Assembly (NCBI GenBank): GCA_964350245.1
Contig: CAYGJC010000014.1
Coordinates: forward strand, 1-50,027
From: JAJACP01 sp964350245
GTDB taxonomy: Bacteria; Chlamydiota; Chlamydiia; Chlamydiales; JAAKFR01
Reading direction: 5' to 3'
Length of the DNA: 50,027 bases
The notes beneath the pieces were generated by a model, which had not been told where the DNA came from, made no database searches, and worked only from the letters and a program-made list of their open reading frames with translations. Below are positions 25,101-31,425 of this stretch, one piece after another. A program made the translations under genes and the position numbers. Position 1 is the first letter of the stretch. Every line of letters begins with the position of its first letter.

Positions 25101-26325
25101 TTTGCACGTTGTACGTGATGAGGGGCGCTCTTTGGAAGAGTATAAGCGGCTCCTGAGCACCAAATCGATTGAGTCGCTTCAAACGTTTCCTCTTGAGTTG
25201 GGGGCTAAGATTTTGGTTGAAGATGGCTCTCCGGTAAAAGTGGGACAGAAAATTGCTGAAGTTGAATTGCACAACATTCCGATTATTTGTGACCGTCCCG
25301 GTTATGTCAAATACGAGGATCTTGTCGAGGGGATTTCCACTGAAAAAGAGGTAAATAAGCAGTCTGGACTAGTCGAGCTGATTGTGAAGCAACATCGCGG
25401 CGAGCTTCACCCTCAAATTGCCATTTATTCTGATCCTGAGTTTAAAGAGCTTGTTGGAACCTATGCCATCCCAGCCGGAGCTGTCCTTTCTGTTGAAGAA
25501 AAGGCACATGTTCAAGCTGGAATGCTTTTGGCCCGCCTTCCTCGCGGTGCCATTAAGACAAAGGATATTACCGGGGGGCTACCTCGTGTAGCTGAGCTTG
25601 TCGAAGCACGTAAGCCAAAAGACGCAGCAGAGATTGCTAAAATCGATGGAGTTGTCGATTTCCGTGGTGTTCAAAAGAACAAGCGTATCGTTGTCGTACT
25701 AGACGAGTCAACGGGAATGGAAGAAGAACACTTGATTCCTCTTACCAAGCACCTGATTATACAACGTGGAGACCACGTTCTTAAAGGACAGCAGTTAACA
25801 GATGGTTTGGTTGTTCCGCATGAGATTTTAGAGATTTGCGGGGTGCGTGAACTGCAGAAATACCTTGTCAATGAGGTACAAGAAGTTTACCGCTTGCAAG
25901 GTGTGGACATTAATGACAAGCACATTGAAATCATTGTCCGTCAGATGCTGCAGAAGGTTCGCGTGATTGATCCAGGTGATACCACTCTTCTCTTTGGCGA
26001 AGAGGTGCATAAAAAAGAATTTTACGAGGAAAATAGTCGTACACTTGAGGAGGGAGGAAAACCTGCTCAAGCTGCACCTGTTCTTCTTGGAATAACAAAA
26101 GCCTCGCTAGGAACGGTTTCATTCATTTCTGCGGCTTCTTTCCAAGACACGACGCGTGTTCTTACCGATGCGGCCTGCGCAGGTAAGACAGACTTCCTTA
26201 TGGGCTTCAAAGAAAATGTCATTATGGGACACATGATCCCTGGTGGAACGGGATTTGAAACGCACCATAGAGTGAAACAGTATTTAGATCGAGAAGAAGA
26301 AGAAGAGCTTGTCTTTGATTTCTAA
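22186..26325 (+). CDS. rpoC: RNA polymerase beta' subunit
   Basis: The 1379-residue beta' subunit includes the N-terminal zinc site (CACGKYKKIKHKGIVCDRCG in the usual spacing), the active-site Mg loop NADFDGDQMAVH, the bridge-helix and trigger-loop regions (GARGNKSQLKQLGALRGLM; TMRTFHLGGIA), and the second zinc site with CEGRRGICAKCYG. It is intact with no internal deletion seen. A strong terminator follows 7 bp after the stop, so rpoBC ends the transcription unit. Confidence 0.98.
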   Translation: MFDEPREDQFDKLKIGIASDAVIRDKWSRGEIKKPETINYRTFKPEKGGLFCEKIFGPTKDWECACGKYKKIKHKGIVCDRCGVEVTLSKVRRERMAHIELAVPVVHIWFFKTMPSRIGNVLGMSATDLERIIYYEEYVVIDAGQTDLTRKQLLNDAEYRDAIEKWGRDAFNAKMGGEAVADLLRTEDLDALLVELKEKLRRTKSQQARMKLSKRLKIVEGFVTSVNKPEWMVMKSVPVIPPDLRPLVPLDGGRFATSDLNDLYRRVINRNNRLKAILRLKTPDVIVRNEKRMLQEAVDALFDNGRHGHPVMGAGNRPLKSLSEMLKGKGGRFRQNLLGKRVDYSGRSVIIVGPELKFNQCGLPKDMALELFEPFIVKRLKDLGYVYTIRSAKKMIQRGAPEVWDVLEEIIKGHPVMLNRAPTLHRLGIQAFEPVLIEGKAIRIHPLVCAAFNADFDGDQMAVHVPLSVEAQLETKILMMAPDNIFLPSSGKPVAIPSKDMTLGLYYLMADPIYLPEKIKTFSSQDEVLLALSAADGSVQFDELGHVANRLDVTGRGLHIHERIKVRISGSIIETTPGRVVFNTIVPKELGFQNYSMPSKRMSELILECYKKVGLEATVKFLDDLKDLGFSQATKAAISMGITDVRIPETKGSIIKEAHEKVELVRKQYEDGIITDGERESKTISIWTEVSDTLSDALFKEITKVENARHNPLYLMIDSGARGNKSQLKQLGALRGLMAKPTGEIIESPITSNFREGLTVIEYSISSHGARKGLADTALKTADSGYLTRRLVDVAQDVIITDYDCGTLNAIELSAIKQGQEELLPLRDRIYGRTVADDICQPGDKNTLLAKAGDILTTRQADMIDDAGIESIRIRSALTCEGRRGICAKCYGLNLANGRPVGMGEAVGIIAAQSIGEPGTQLTMRTFHLGGIAAASFSPEIIVEGDGIAVYMDLRTVQDQEGNWLVLNKNGALHVVRDEGRSLEEYKRLLSTKSIESLQTFPLELGAKILVEDGSPVKVGQKIAEVELHNIPIICDRPGYVKYEDLVEGISTEKEVNKQSGLVELIVKQHRGELHPQIAIYSDPEFKELVGTYAIPAGAVLSVEEKAHVQAGMLLARLPRGAIKTKDITGGLPRVAELVEARKPKDAAEIAKIDGVVDFRGVQKNKRIVVVLDESTGMEEEHLIPLTKHLIIQRGDHVLKGQQLTDGLVVPHEILEICGVRELQKYLVNEVQEVYRLQGVDINDKHIEIIVRQMLQKVRVIDPGDTTLLFGEEVHKKEFYEENSRTLEEGGKPAQAAPVLLGITKASLGTVSFISAASFQDTTRVLTDAACAGKTDFLMGFKENVIMGHMIPGGTGFETHHRVKQYLDREEEEELVFDF

Positions 26326-26332
26326 TGGAAAG

Positions 26333-26360
26333 CGCCCGGTGAAAACCGGGCGTTTTTTTT
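26333..26360 (+). terminator. Intrinsic terminator of the rpoBC operon
   Basis: An 8-bp stem, CGCCCGGT (26333-26340) with ACCGGGCG (26345-26352), is closed by a GAAA tetraloop and followed by eight T. This is a textbook Rho-independent terminator 7 bp after the rpoC stop. On the other strand it lies just after the convergent tal gene but offers only a short T-run there. Confidence 0.93.
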
Positions 26361-26364
26361 GTCT

Positions 26365-27333
26365 TTATGCAACAGCTGAGACGCGATCAAGTATATGCTT
26401 TTCAAGTTTGACTGTGTCAGCAGCAAAACGACGAATTCCATCACCTAGTTTTTCGGTGGCCATTGCGTTATCATTCAAGAGATAGCGGAAGGTCGGTTCA
26501 TCTAATTCGAGTTTTTCGGCAGCCACTTTGCTGGCATCGGGTTTGAGCTTCCGTTCGATCTTTCCTTGGTCATTTTGTAGTGTTTCCAAAAACTTTGGTG
26601 CGATAGTGAGTAGATCGCATCCAGCGAGTTGCAGAATTTCATCTACATTGCGGAAAGAGGCGCCCATCACTTGTGTGTGGTAACCAAACTTTTTGTAGTA
26701 GTTATAGATCTCAGTAACAGATAAAACACCTGGATCTTCTTCAGGAGGAAAGCTCTCCACCCCCTGGCTTGCTTTGTACCAGTCCAAAATTCTTCCTACA
26801 AATGGAGAGATCAAAGTGGCTCCTACATCTGCTGCACCAACAGCCTGCGCTAAACTAAACATCAACGTCATATTGCAGTGGATACCCTCTTTTTCCAAAA
26901 CCTTTGCAGCCTGGATTCCTTCCCATGTGGAGGCTAACTTGATGAGAACACGGGTGCGATCGATTCCTGCACTTTCATATAAGCCGATTAGAGAGGTGGC
27001 TTTGTGGATACTTCCTTGCGTGTCAAAGGAGAGTCTTGCATCCACTTCAGTAGAGACACGGCCGGGGACGATCTTTAAAATCTCCACCCCAAAATTGACG
27101 AAAAGCTTATCCATAATGTGGTGCAGCATTTGGGTCTCATTTGAGGTTTTACTCATTCCCCAGCGAATCGCGTCGTCGATTAGGTACTGATACTGTTCAT
27201 CTGAAGCTGCTTGAAAAATCAGAGAGGGGTTGGTTGTGGCATCAGTGGGTTCATACTTTTTAATGCTATTAATGTCGCCTGTATCACAAACTACTGTTGT
27301 CATTTTCTTGAGTTGATCTAATTTACTCTCCAT
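26365..27333 (-). CDS. tal: Transaldolase
   Basis: The 322-residue protein belongs to the classical (TalB-type) transaldolases of the pentose phosphate pathway. Motifs are TDATTNPSLIFQAA near residue 30, VSTEVDARLSFD, the catalytic-Lys strand VLIKLASTWEGIQAA, and CNMTLMFSLAQA and ISPFVGRILDWYK. Start ATG 27333 has AAGGA 8 nt upstream and matches the family start. The frame is open for 44 more codons upstream, but that part overlaps hsp20 and has no family sequence. It reads convergently toward rpoC. The position next to rpoC is conserved with Chlamydia (CT313, from memory). Confidence 0.93.
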   Translation of the reverse strand: MESKLDQLKKMTTVVCDTGDINSIKKYEPTDATTNPSLIFQAASDEQYQYLIDDAIRWGMSKTSNETQMLHHIMDKLFVNFGVEILKIVPGRVSTEVDARLSFDTQGSIHKATSLIGLYESAGIDRTRVLIKLASTWEGIQAAKVLEKEGIHCNMTLMFSLAQAVGAADVGATLISPFVGRILDWYKASQGVESFPPEEDPGVLSVTEIYNYYKKFGYHTQVMGASFRNVDEILQLAGCDLLTIAPKFLETLQNDQGKIERKLKPDASKVAAEKLELDEPTFRYLLNDNAMATEKLGDGIRRFAADTVKLEKHILDRVSAVA

Positions 27334-27410
27334 AAACATATTCCTTGCATTGTCTTGTTTGTTTCGGGTATACCACAGGGTTTCTATTAAAGTAAAACTA
27401 GGAGGATAGG

Positions 27411-27854
27411 ATGAGCTTAGTTCCACGCTGGTTTTCTCGTTTTCCCAAGCCCAATCGTAGTGCAAGCGATCTATTTAATTTGGGAAAATTTTTTGATGAT
27501 CTAGAGGGTGGAATAACCACCGTTCCTTCTGGTTTGAGTATCTCAAGTGATGATAATCATATTTTTGTTGAGGCTCACGTTCCCGGGCTTTCGGCTAAAG
27601 ATATCGAAGTGACGATAGACGACGATAATGTCCTATGGATCAAGGGGGATAAAAAGGAAGAAGAGGAGGACAAAAAAAAGAAGTTCTACCGTCGCAGTCA
27701 ATCTTCTTTTTCCTACTGTATTCCTTTATGGGAAGAGGTTGACGATTCTGTTGATCCCGAAGCGGTTTGTAAAGAAGGCCTGATGCACGTCTCCTTTAAA
27801 AAGAAAAAAGGGAAGCAGGCAGAGGCTAAAAAAATACAGGTGAAAGAGCGCTAG
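27411..27854 (+). CDS. Small heat-shock protein (Hsp20/alpha-crystallin)
   Basis: The 147-residue protein has an alpha-crystallin domain at about residues 42-130: SGLSISSDDNHIFVEAHVPGLSAKDIEVTIDDD and the following KGDKKEEEED loop, ending in a Lys-rich tail. The usual GxLxxxxPK signature is changed to KEGLMHVSFKKK, and the tail IxI is IQV. It holds unfolded proteins as an ATP-independent chaperone. A strong AGGAGG precedes ATG 27411. It is divergent from tal, with 77 bp between starts. Its TAG stop shares the tetramer CTAG with the convergent gene's stop. Confidence 0.88.
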   Translation: MSLVPRWFSRFPKPNRSASDLFNLGKFFDDLEGGITTVPSGLSISSDDNHIFVEAHVPGLSAKDIEVTIDDDNVLWIKGDKKEEEEDKKKKFYRRSQSSFSYCIPLWEEVDDSVDPEAVCKEGLMHVSFKKKKGKQAEAKKIQVKER

Positions 27855-28336
27855 CGCCCCACCACCCCACTAGTTAGACACTCTACCCATTTTTTCTGCT
27901 CGCTCTGGTCGAATGACCCTTTTTTTAGGCAGGCAACCCGATGAAGTCCTTTTTTTGTCATGACCATACGTACAATTTCGTGTTCGCCTGCTGGGAATGT
28001 GCGTTCGTAGGTAACATCATTGGGTAGGCGCTTGAGAACGTGGATGGAGGCAAGGGGACTGAGTGTTTGCTCTTGATTCATGGCCTCTTCAGCTGTTTGT
28101 CCATGAATGAGCTGACGATCTTTAAATTGAATGGTGATCAGCTTGGACCAGTTGCTCTCCGACTCGGATTCTAACACAAAGCGTGTTAAGCTGGCTCCTT
28201 GCTCTGAAGCGGTTTGTTTTCCGACTTTCCAGTTTCCTGTTTCCTCGAGAGGGATAAAAACGGTTTCGTCAAACTTGTATTTGGCTTGTAGAGTAAAGGG
28301 TAGAATCAGGAGGGCTAAGAGGAGTATTTTCTTCAT
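27851..28336 (-). CDS. Exported hypothetical protein
   Basis: The 161-residue protein starts with a signal peptide (MKKILLLALLILPFTLQA, cleavage after Ala18). The mature domain is a compact mixed alpha/beta sequence with two Cys (in VACLKKG and VECLTSG) near the C-terminus, possibly a disulfide. I do not recognise a family. AAGGAG lies before ATG 28336, and a good promoter (see 28367-28395) stands upstream. It converges on hsp20, with the two TAG stops overlapping. The size and design resemble the exported protein at 30825-31298 but sequence similarity is not evident. Confidence 0.7.
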   Translation of the reverse strand: MKKILLLALLILPFTLQAKYKFDETVFIPLEETGNWKVGKQTASEQGASLTRFVLESESESNWSKLITIQFKDRQLIHGQTAEEAMNQEQTLSPLASIHVLKRLPNDVTYERTFPAGEHEIVRMVMTKKGLHRVACLKKGSFDQSEQKKWVECLTSGVVGR

Positions 28337-28366
28337 GATGGATCTCCTTGGTTTGAAAGCAATTGT

Positions 28367-28395
28367 AATATAATTTGTTTATATTTGCAATTCAA
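28367..28395 (-). promoter_or_regulatory. Probable promoter with AT-rich dyad
   Basis: Reading the minus strand, TTGAAT (28395-28390) and TATATT (28372-28367) are spaced by exactly 17 bp, 30 bp before the ATG of the exported-protein gene. The segment 28367-28385 is also a perfect 7-bp inverted repeat (AATATAA / TTATATT) covering the -10, so a regulator could bind there. Confidence 0.5.
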
Positions 28396-28489
28396 TAATT
28401 TACTATTATCTTGAGTCTGAGTTTTGACTACCCTGTTGCAGTAAGTAGAGGAATTTGTTAAGCTGCTCATTTTTCGCATGAGGATTATA

Positions 28490-28891
28490 ATGCAACGTGG
28501 TCATAAACTGCAAATTCACTGCCAAGCGTGCGAGGCGCCCATTCTTTTTTCAGCATTGGACAGAGAGGAGTTCGACACTGTCGTCTCGTGCCCCTCATGC
28601 GGCCAGAAATACGCCTTTGATGATGAAAATTTACTCCGCCATCTCAGGCAATTTGAAGCACTTTGTAAACAAATTCACGCCTCTGAAGAAATTTTAGGGG
28701 GCACTTCGATCGCAATTGATGTGGGGTCGCATCACGTAAAGGTTCCCTTTAATATCCTTCTTACTCGGCTAAGCTCTGTAATTGATCTGGATATCGACGG
28801 CAAAAAGTTCTCAGTTGCCTTTAGGGTAGAGCCATTAGAAGATGTGCCAAAACTCACGGCTAGGAAGCAGGGCTCTTTGCAAACTTCTTGA
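28490..28891 (+). CDS. Small zinc-ribbon-like hypothetical protein
   Basis: The protein of about 133 residues has an N-terminal CxxC pair (CQACEAPI) and a second pair 24 residues on (CPSCGQKY), the layout of a zinc ribbon. A helix with FEALCKQIHASEE and a C-terminal beta-rich domain (TSIAIDVGSHHVKVPFNILL) follow. It is probably cytoplasmic, with no signal peptide. The function is unknown. ATG 28490 is preferred over the in-frame ATG at 28478 because GAGG stands just before it. The 3' end overlaps the convergent lipoprotein gene by 32 bp. Confidence 0.6.
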   Translation: MQRGHKLQIHCQACEAPILFSALDREEFDTVVSCPSCGQKYAFDDENLLRHLRQFEALCKQIHASEEILGGTSIAIDVGSHHVKVPFNILLTRLSSVIDLDIDGKKFSVAFRVEPLEDVPKLTARKQGSLQTS

Positions 28892-29318
28892 TTACCTTTG
28901 AGAAGTTGCCCGGCGAGACTTGGGACAAATAGCCATCTAAAACCACTGTGACAGGAATCTCTTTTTCCAAAGTGGCAATCAGCTTTTCTGTAGCCTCATC
29001 AGGGAGCCGTAAACGCTGTCCACCCTCCATTCTTTCGGCTTGATAAGCAAAAGAGTTTTCTTCGATTTGCAGGATAATGACCGCCTTTTGGGGGTTCCCT
29101 TTTAGAGGGGGAATAGAGCAACATGTGACATTCAAGTAGCCGATAGTCCCGAAATTGCCGTTTAAAAGCTCTATTCCCACACCAACGAGAGGGCTTGAGG
29201 GAAGATATTGAAGCTGTCTGGACTGTAAAGTTTTGGTGCTTGAGGGAACGTGGCGATATGTCCACTGATTAGGTGTAGAGCAAGCTGCACAAAGTAGCAG
29301 AATACACACAATTCTCAT
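28860..29318 (-). CDS. Putative lipoprotein downstream of the Cys-rich cluster
   Basis: The 152-residue protein begins MRIVCILLLCAACSTP, a short hydrophobic stretch ending in an AAC-Ser lipobox-like site, so Cys13 is the likely acylated residue (the -3 position is Cys rather than Leu). The mature part is small and beta-rich, with a C-terminal TVVLDGYLSQVSPGNFSKVIKKF. I recognise no family. Its ATG overlaps the stop of the upstream Cys-rich gene as ATGA, and it lacks its own clear ribosome-binding site, so translation is probably coupled. That links a lipoprotein to the Cys-rich cluster and suggests a shared envelope role (inference). Confidence 0.65.
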   Translation of the reverse strand: MRIVCILLLCAACSTPNQWTYRHVPSSTKTLQSRQLQYLPSSPLVGVGIELLNGNFGTIGYLNVTCCSIPPLKGNPQKAVIILQIEENSFAYQAERMEGGQRLRLPDEATEKLIATLEKEIPVTVVLDGYLSQVSPGNFSKVIKKFAKSPAS

Positions 29319-29650
29319 GGAGAGTTGTGCTGAAAAGGAGAGCCATTATTGGAACCAACAATGATGGCTCCGGCTGCTGCAAGAACAACAATGCCGATCC
29401 CGACATACCAGATATTCAAGCCACACTGAGTACAGGCTGTCGTTGCCGGTGGGTCGCACGGATTGGGCTTTGGGCATGTTCCTTGATCAGGGCACCCACC
29501 ACTGCCACATTTGCAGGGATAACAATTACAATCAGGGCAATAGCCATGATTGTAATTTTGATAATCTAGAAAAGTGTTGCTTGCGGCTGCAAGCGTGCAG
29601 CTAAAAGAGATTAAGCACACGCAAAACAGACGTCCAATGGATAGGGCCAT
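29315..29650 (-). CDS. Cys-rich exported protein A (signal peptide, 10 Cys, C-terminal helix)
   Basis: The 111-residue product has a signal peptide (about residues 1-23, ending LAAAS). A cysteine-dense segment of about 50 residues with 10 Cys follows, starting DYQNYNHGYC and continuing with CxxCxC and CxC spacings and Pro-Asn repeats. One hydrophobic helix (about residues 80-98, YVGIGIVVLAAAGAIIVG) and a short SNNGSPFQHNSP tail end it. The DYQNYNHGYCP stretch is identical in protein C. The topology suggests a periplasmic Cys domain tethered by a C-terminal anchor. It lies 3 bp after gene B and overlaps the lipoprotein start by ATGA. No named family is recognised. Confidence 0.7.
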   Translation of the reverse strand: MALSIGRLFCVCLISFSCTLAAASNTFLDYQNYNHGYCPDCNCYPCKCGSGGCPDQGTCPKPNPCDPPATTACTQCGLNIWYVGIGIVVLAAAGAIIVGSNNGSPFQHNSP

Positions 29651-29653
29651 ACT

Positions 29654-29923
29654 TTATAGAGCGTGTCCATGAGACGAGGAATTGCCATTACTAGAGGCGA
29701 TAATAATCGCCGCAATGGCCGCTACGGTCAAGGCTCCAATACCTAGGGGTACATAACGCAAAGCTGCATTTGTTCCCGCGACAGGAGCTGAGGGATCGTA
29801 AGGATTGTAGGGCTCTTCACGCACAATCGTGTAGGCACTTTCAGGTGTGTCTGTTTCAGATGCAGTCAAACTCATGCCAAGAGTAAGCGCACATACAGTG
29901 AGCAGAGAGACGAATTTTTGCAT
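29654..29923 (-). CDS. Exported small protein B (family member without the Cys domain)
   Basis: The product has about 89 residues. A signal peptide (MQKFVSLLTVCALTLGMSLTA) and an acidic, Pro-Tyr-rich linker (EEPYNPYDPSAPVAG) are followed by a hydrophobic helix and tail (GIGALTVAAIAAIIIASSNG, then SSSHGHAL). The helix and tail match genes A, C and D, but the mature part has no cysteine. The start at 29923 is chosen because AAAGGAG lies 8 nt upstream; the open frame extends to 29962. It may be a partner or a divergent paralogue of the Cys-rich proteins. A weak own promoter is possible upstream. Confidence 0.65.
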   Translation of the reverse strand: MQKFVSLLTVCALTLGMSLTASETDTPESAYTIVREEPYNPYDPSAPVAGTNAALRYVPLGIGALTVAAIAAIIIASSNGNSSSHGHAL

Positions 29924-29952
29924 TTGCATTTCTCCTTTTAGGATTTTCTTTA

Positions 29953-29982
29953 TAGATACCAAAAATTTAACTATTTCAGCAA
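29953..29982 (-). promoter_or_regulatory. Possible promoter of gene B
   Basis: On the minus strand TTGCTG (29982-29977) and TATCTA (29958-29953) are separated by 18 bp, 30 bp before the start at 29923. Both boxes are imperfect, so this is a weak candidate for separate expression of B and A. Confidence 0.3.
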
Positions 29983-30009
29983 TGGAATTGTGGATTGGTG
30001 GACAAAAAA

Positions 30010-30333
30010 CTAGTTGTGCGCATGGGTTGTGCTGCTACCGCTTCCCGAAACTATAATAATAGCCGCCGCACCTGCAATGGCGGCAACAACAACGCCAATT
30101 GCACAAATTGACACACCGCACTCGGTTCCACAAACCGGGGCACAGGGGTCACAGGCTCCTCCAGATGCAGCACAAGGGGCTGGAGCCGGATCACCACATG
30201 CACAGGGAGCACAATCACATTCAGGGCAGTAGCCATGATTGTAATTTTGGTAGTCTAAAAATGGGTTGTCTGCAGCAGATAAAGGGGTTCCAAATAGCAG
30301 AAATAACGTAACCAGCGCGCGCATTTGTTTCAT
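30010..30333 (-). CDS. Cys-rich exported protein C (signal peptide, 11 Cys, C-terminal helix)
   Basis: The product has about 107 residues. The signal peptide (MKQMRALVTLFLLFGTPLSA) is followed by DNPFLDYQNYNHGYC, then CxxCxCxxCxC, an Ala/Pro/Gly spacer, and DPCAPVCGTECG, for 11 mature Cys. The hydrophobic helix (IGVVVAAIAGAAAIIIV) and a tail ending THAHN close it. It is the nearest relative of A in the Cys start block and of D in the CDPCAPxCGTxCG block, so it links the family. ATG 30333 has TAGGAG 8 nt upstream; the open frame begins at 30354. Confidence 0.72.
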   Translation of the reverse strand: MKQMRALVTLFLLFGTPLSAADNPFLDYQNYNHGYCPECDCAPCACGDPAPAPCAASGGACDPCAPVCGTECGVSICAIGVVVAAIAGAAAIIIVSGSGSSTTHAHN

Positions 30334-30405
30334 TGCAGTGACTCCTATTGTCAAACTGGAAGTTGGAAACGTAGCAAACTCTCTTTTTTATGCACAACAC
30401 CTATT

Positions 30406-30768
30406 TTAAGGATTGTGTGAGTGGACTGTACTCGCTCCAGGACTGGAAATAATAATCGCTGCAACCCCAACAACCGCAGCTACCGCTACCGCGATCGAAC
30501 AGGCTGATAAACCGCAACTTGTTCCGCAAGCCGGAGCGCATGGATCACAAGATTGCGGTCGGCAGGGGGCGCACGGAGCTGCATATCCATAAGGATCGCA
30601 GGAGGGACAATAAGGGTCATAAAAATCTTCATAGCACGCATAAGGGTCACATCCACAAGAGGGACAACAGTCATACTCGTATTCAAAGTAGTAAGGTGCC
30701 TCATTACCTGAGAGTGGTGTTGCAGACACCAGCAAGCCTGCGACAATGAGCGCAATGCATTTCCTCAT
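30406..30768 (-). CDS. Cys-rich exported protein D (signal peptide, 14 Cys, C-terminal helix)
   Basis: The 120-residue protein has a signal peptide (MRKCIALIVAGLLVSATPLSG). A Tyr- and Asp-rich start (YYFEYEYDCCPSCGCDPYAC) leads into a CxxC-rich domain with about 14 mature Cys. The block CDPCAPACGTSCG is nearly the same as in protein C. A C-terminal helix (AVAVAAVVGVAAIIIS) and the tail TVHSHNP follow. The Tyr-rich segment is unique to D. Strong GGAGG lies before ATG 30768. It is the first gene of the four-member run; a weak terminator separates it from the gene upstream. Confidence 0.72.
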   Translation of the reverse strand: MRKCIALIVAGLLVSATPLSGNEAPYYFEYEYDCCPSCGCDPYACYEDFYDPYCPSCDPYGYAAPCAPCRPQSCDPCAPACGTSCGLSACSIAVAVAAVVGVAAIIISSPGASTVHSHNP

Positions 30769-30794
30769 AAATCCCCCTCCGACTTATGCTAGAT

Positions 30795-30822
30795 AAAAAA
30801 CCACCTATATCAATTAGTAGGT
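30795..30822 (-). terminator. Weak terminator-like hairpin upstream of gene D
   Basis: On the minus strand ACCTA (30822-30818) pairs with TAGGT (30807-30803), followed by GG and six T. The stem is only 5 bp with a 10-nt loop, so it may only partly end transcription of the gene at 30825-31298 before D. Confidence 0.3.
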
Positions 30823-30824
30823 AA

Positions 30825-31298
30825 TCAATGCAATTCGAAAGATTGGATTGATTTAAGTAGTTGAGGAGAGAGAGAGGCAAATTCTTGCTGAAGACAGGTA
30901 GCCGTAATGACATAGGCTGTATGATCCCGTACCACGACAGCTTGAAGAAAACGGACATTACCCCATTGGGTAGATCGGTCAATCTGCAATAAATCGGCCG
31001 GACCTGCTTGTGTCTTCACTTTACCAAGGGGACGACACCGTGTATCCCCCTCACCTTCATGATATGATCTGGCAAGGGCTAAATACTCATCAGCAAGCAT
31101 TGTGGTCTCTTCACACGCGATGTTAATCGAAGGGCTGAACTGGCTTTTACCTGAGCCAACATAGAGCCTACATACTTTCTGTGGAAGCTGGTCGGGATCG
31201 TTGATGCATTCCCACCCTTTTGGGGCCGTGATCTCTAGATTGGTTGCACCTAGTGCAAGACTCAAGCTGATTAGGATGAAACTGGAAAAAAGACGCAT
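30825..31298 (-). CDS. Exported hypothetical protein preceding the Cys-rich cluster
   Basis: The product has about 157 residues and a signal peptide (MRLFSSFILISLSLALGA). The mature domain has five Cys (in WECIN, KVCRL, IACEE, TRCRP and ATCLQ) and a compact alpha/beta pattern ending KSIQSFELH. Its overall shape (a repeated hydrophobic strand-helix, VVRDHTAYVITATC near the end) recalls small PsbP/DcrB-like exported proteins, but I would not assign it. ATG 31298 has GGGAGG 7 nt upstream and is preferred over the open frame to 31322. It is divergent from atpE and leads the minus-strand block of exported proteins. Confidence 0.68.
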   Translation of the reverse strand: MRLFSSFILISLSLALGATNLEITAPKGWECINDPDQLPQKVCRLYVGSGKSQFSPSINIACEETTMLADEYLALARSYHEGEGDTRCRPLGKVKTQAGPADLLQIDRSTQWGNVRFLQAVVVRDHTAYVITATCLQQEFASLSPQLLKSIQSFELH

Positions 31299-31425
31299 CA
31301 CCGAACCTCCCAAAGTTGTCATTTAATTCATGCGTGTAATCGGTGCAGGAAAACCACTATTTCTTAATTTCTCAACCTGCTATGGTACGCACATGGTTGA
31401 TGTAACTCATTAGAGGCCCAGAATA

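Noticed and set aside
27334..27465. 44-residue extension of transaldolase
   Set aside because: It overlaps hsp20 on the other strand; ATG 27333 has a good ribosome-binding site.
30014..30311. Open frames on the plus strand opposite the Cys-rich genes
   Set aside because: They are shadows of genes C and D, with biased composition, no ribosome-binding site and no family match.
29315..30768. Metallothionein-type intracellular metal buffers
   Set aside because: The proteins have clear signal peptides and a C-terminal membrane helix, unlike cytoplasmic metallothioneins; a metal role outside the cytoplasm remains possible.
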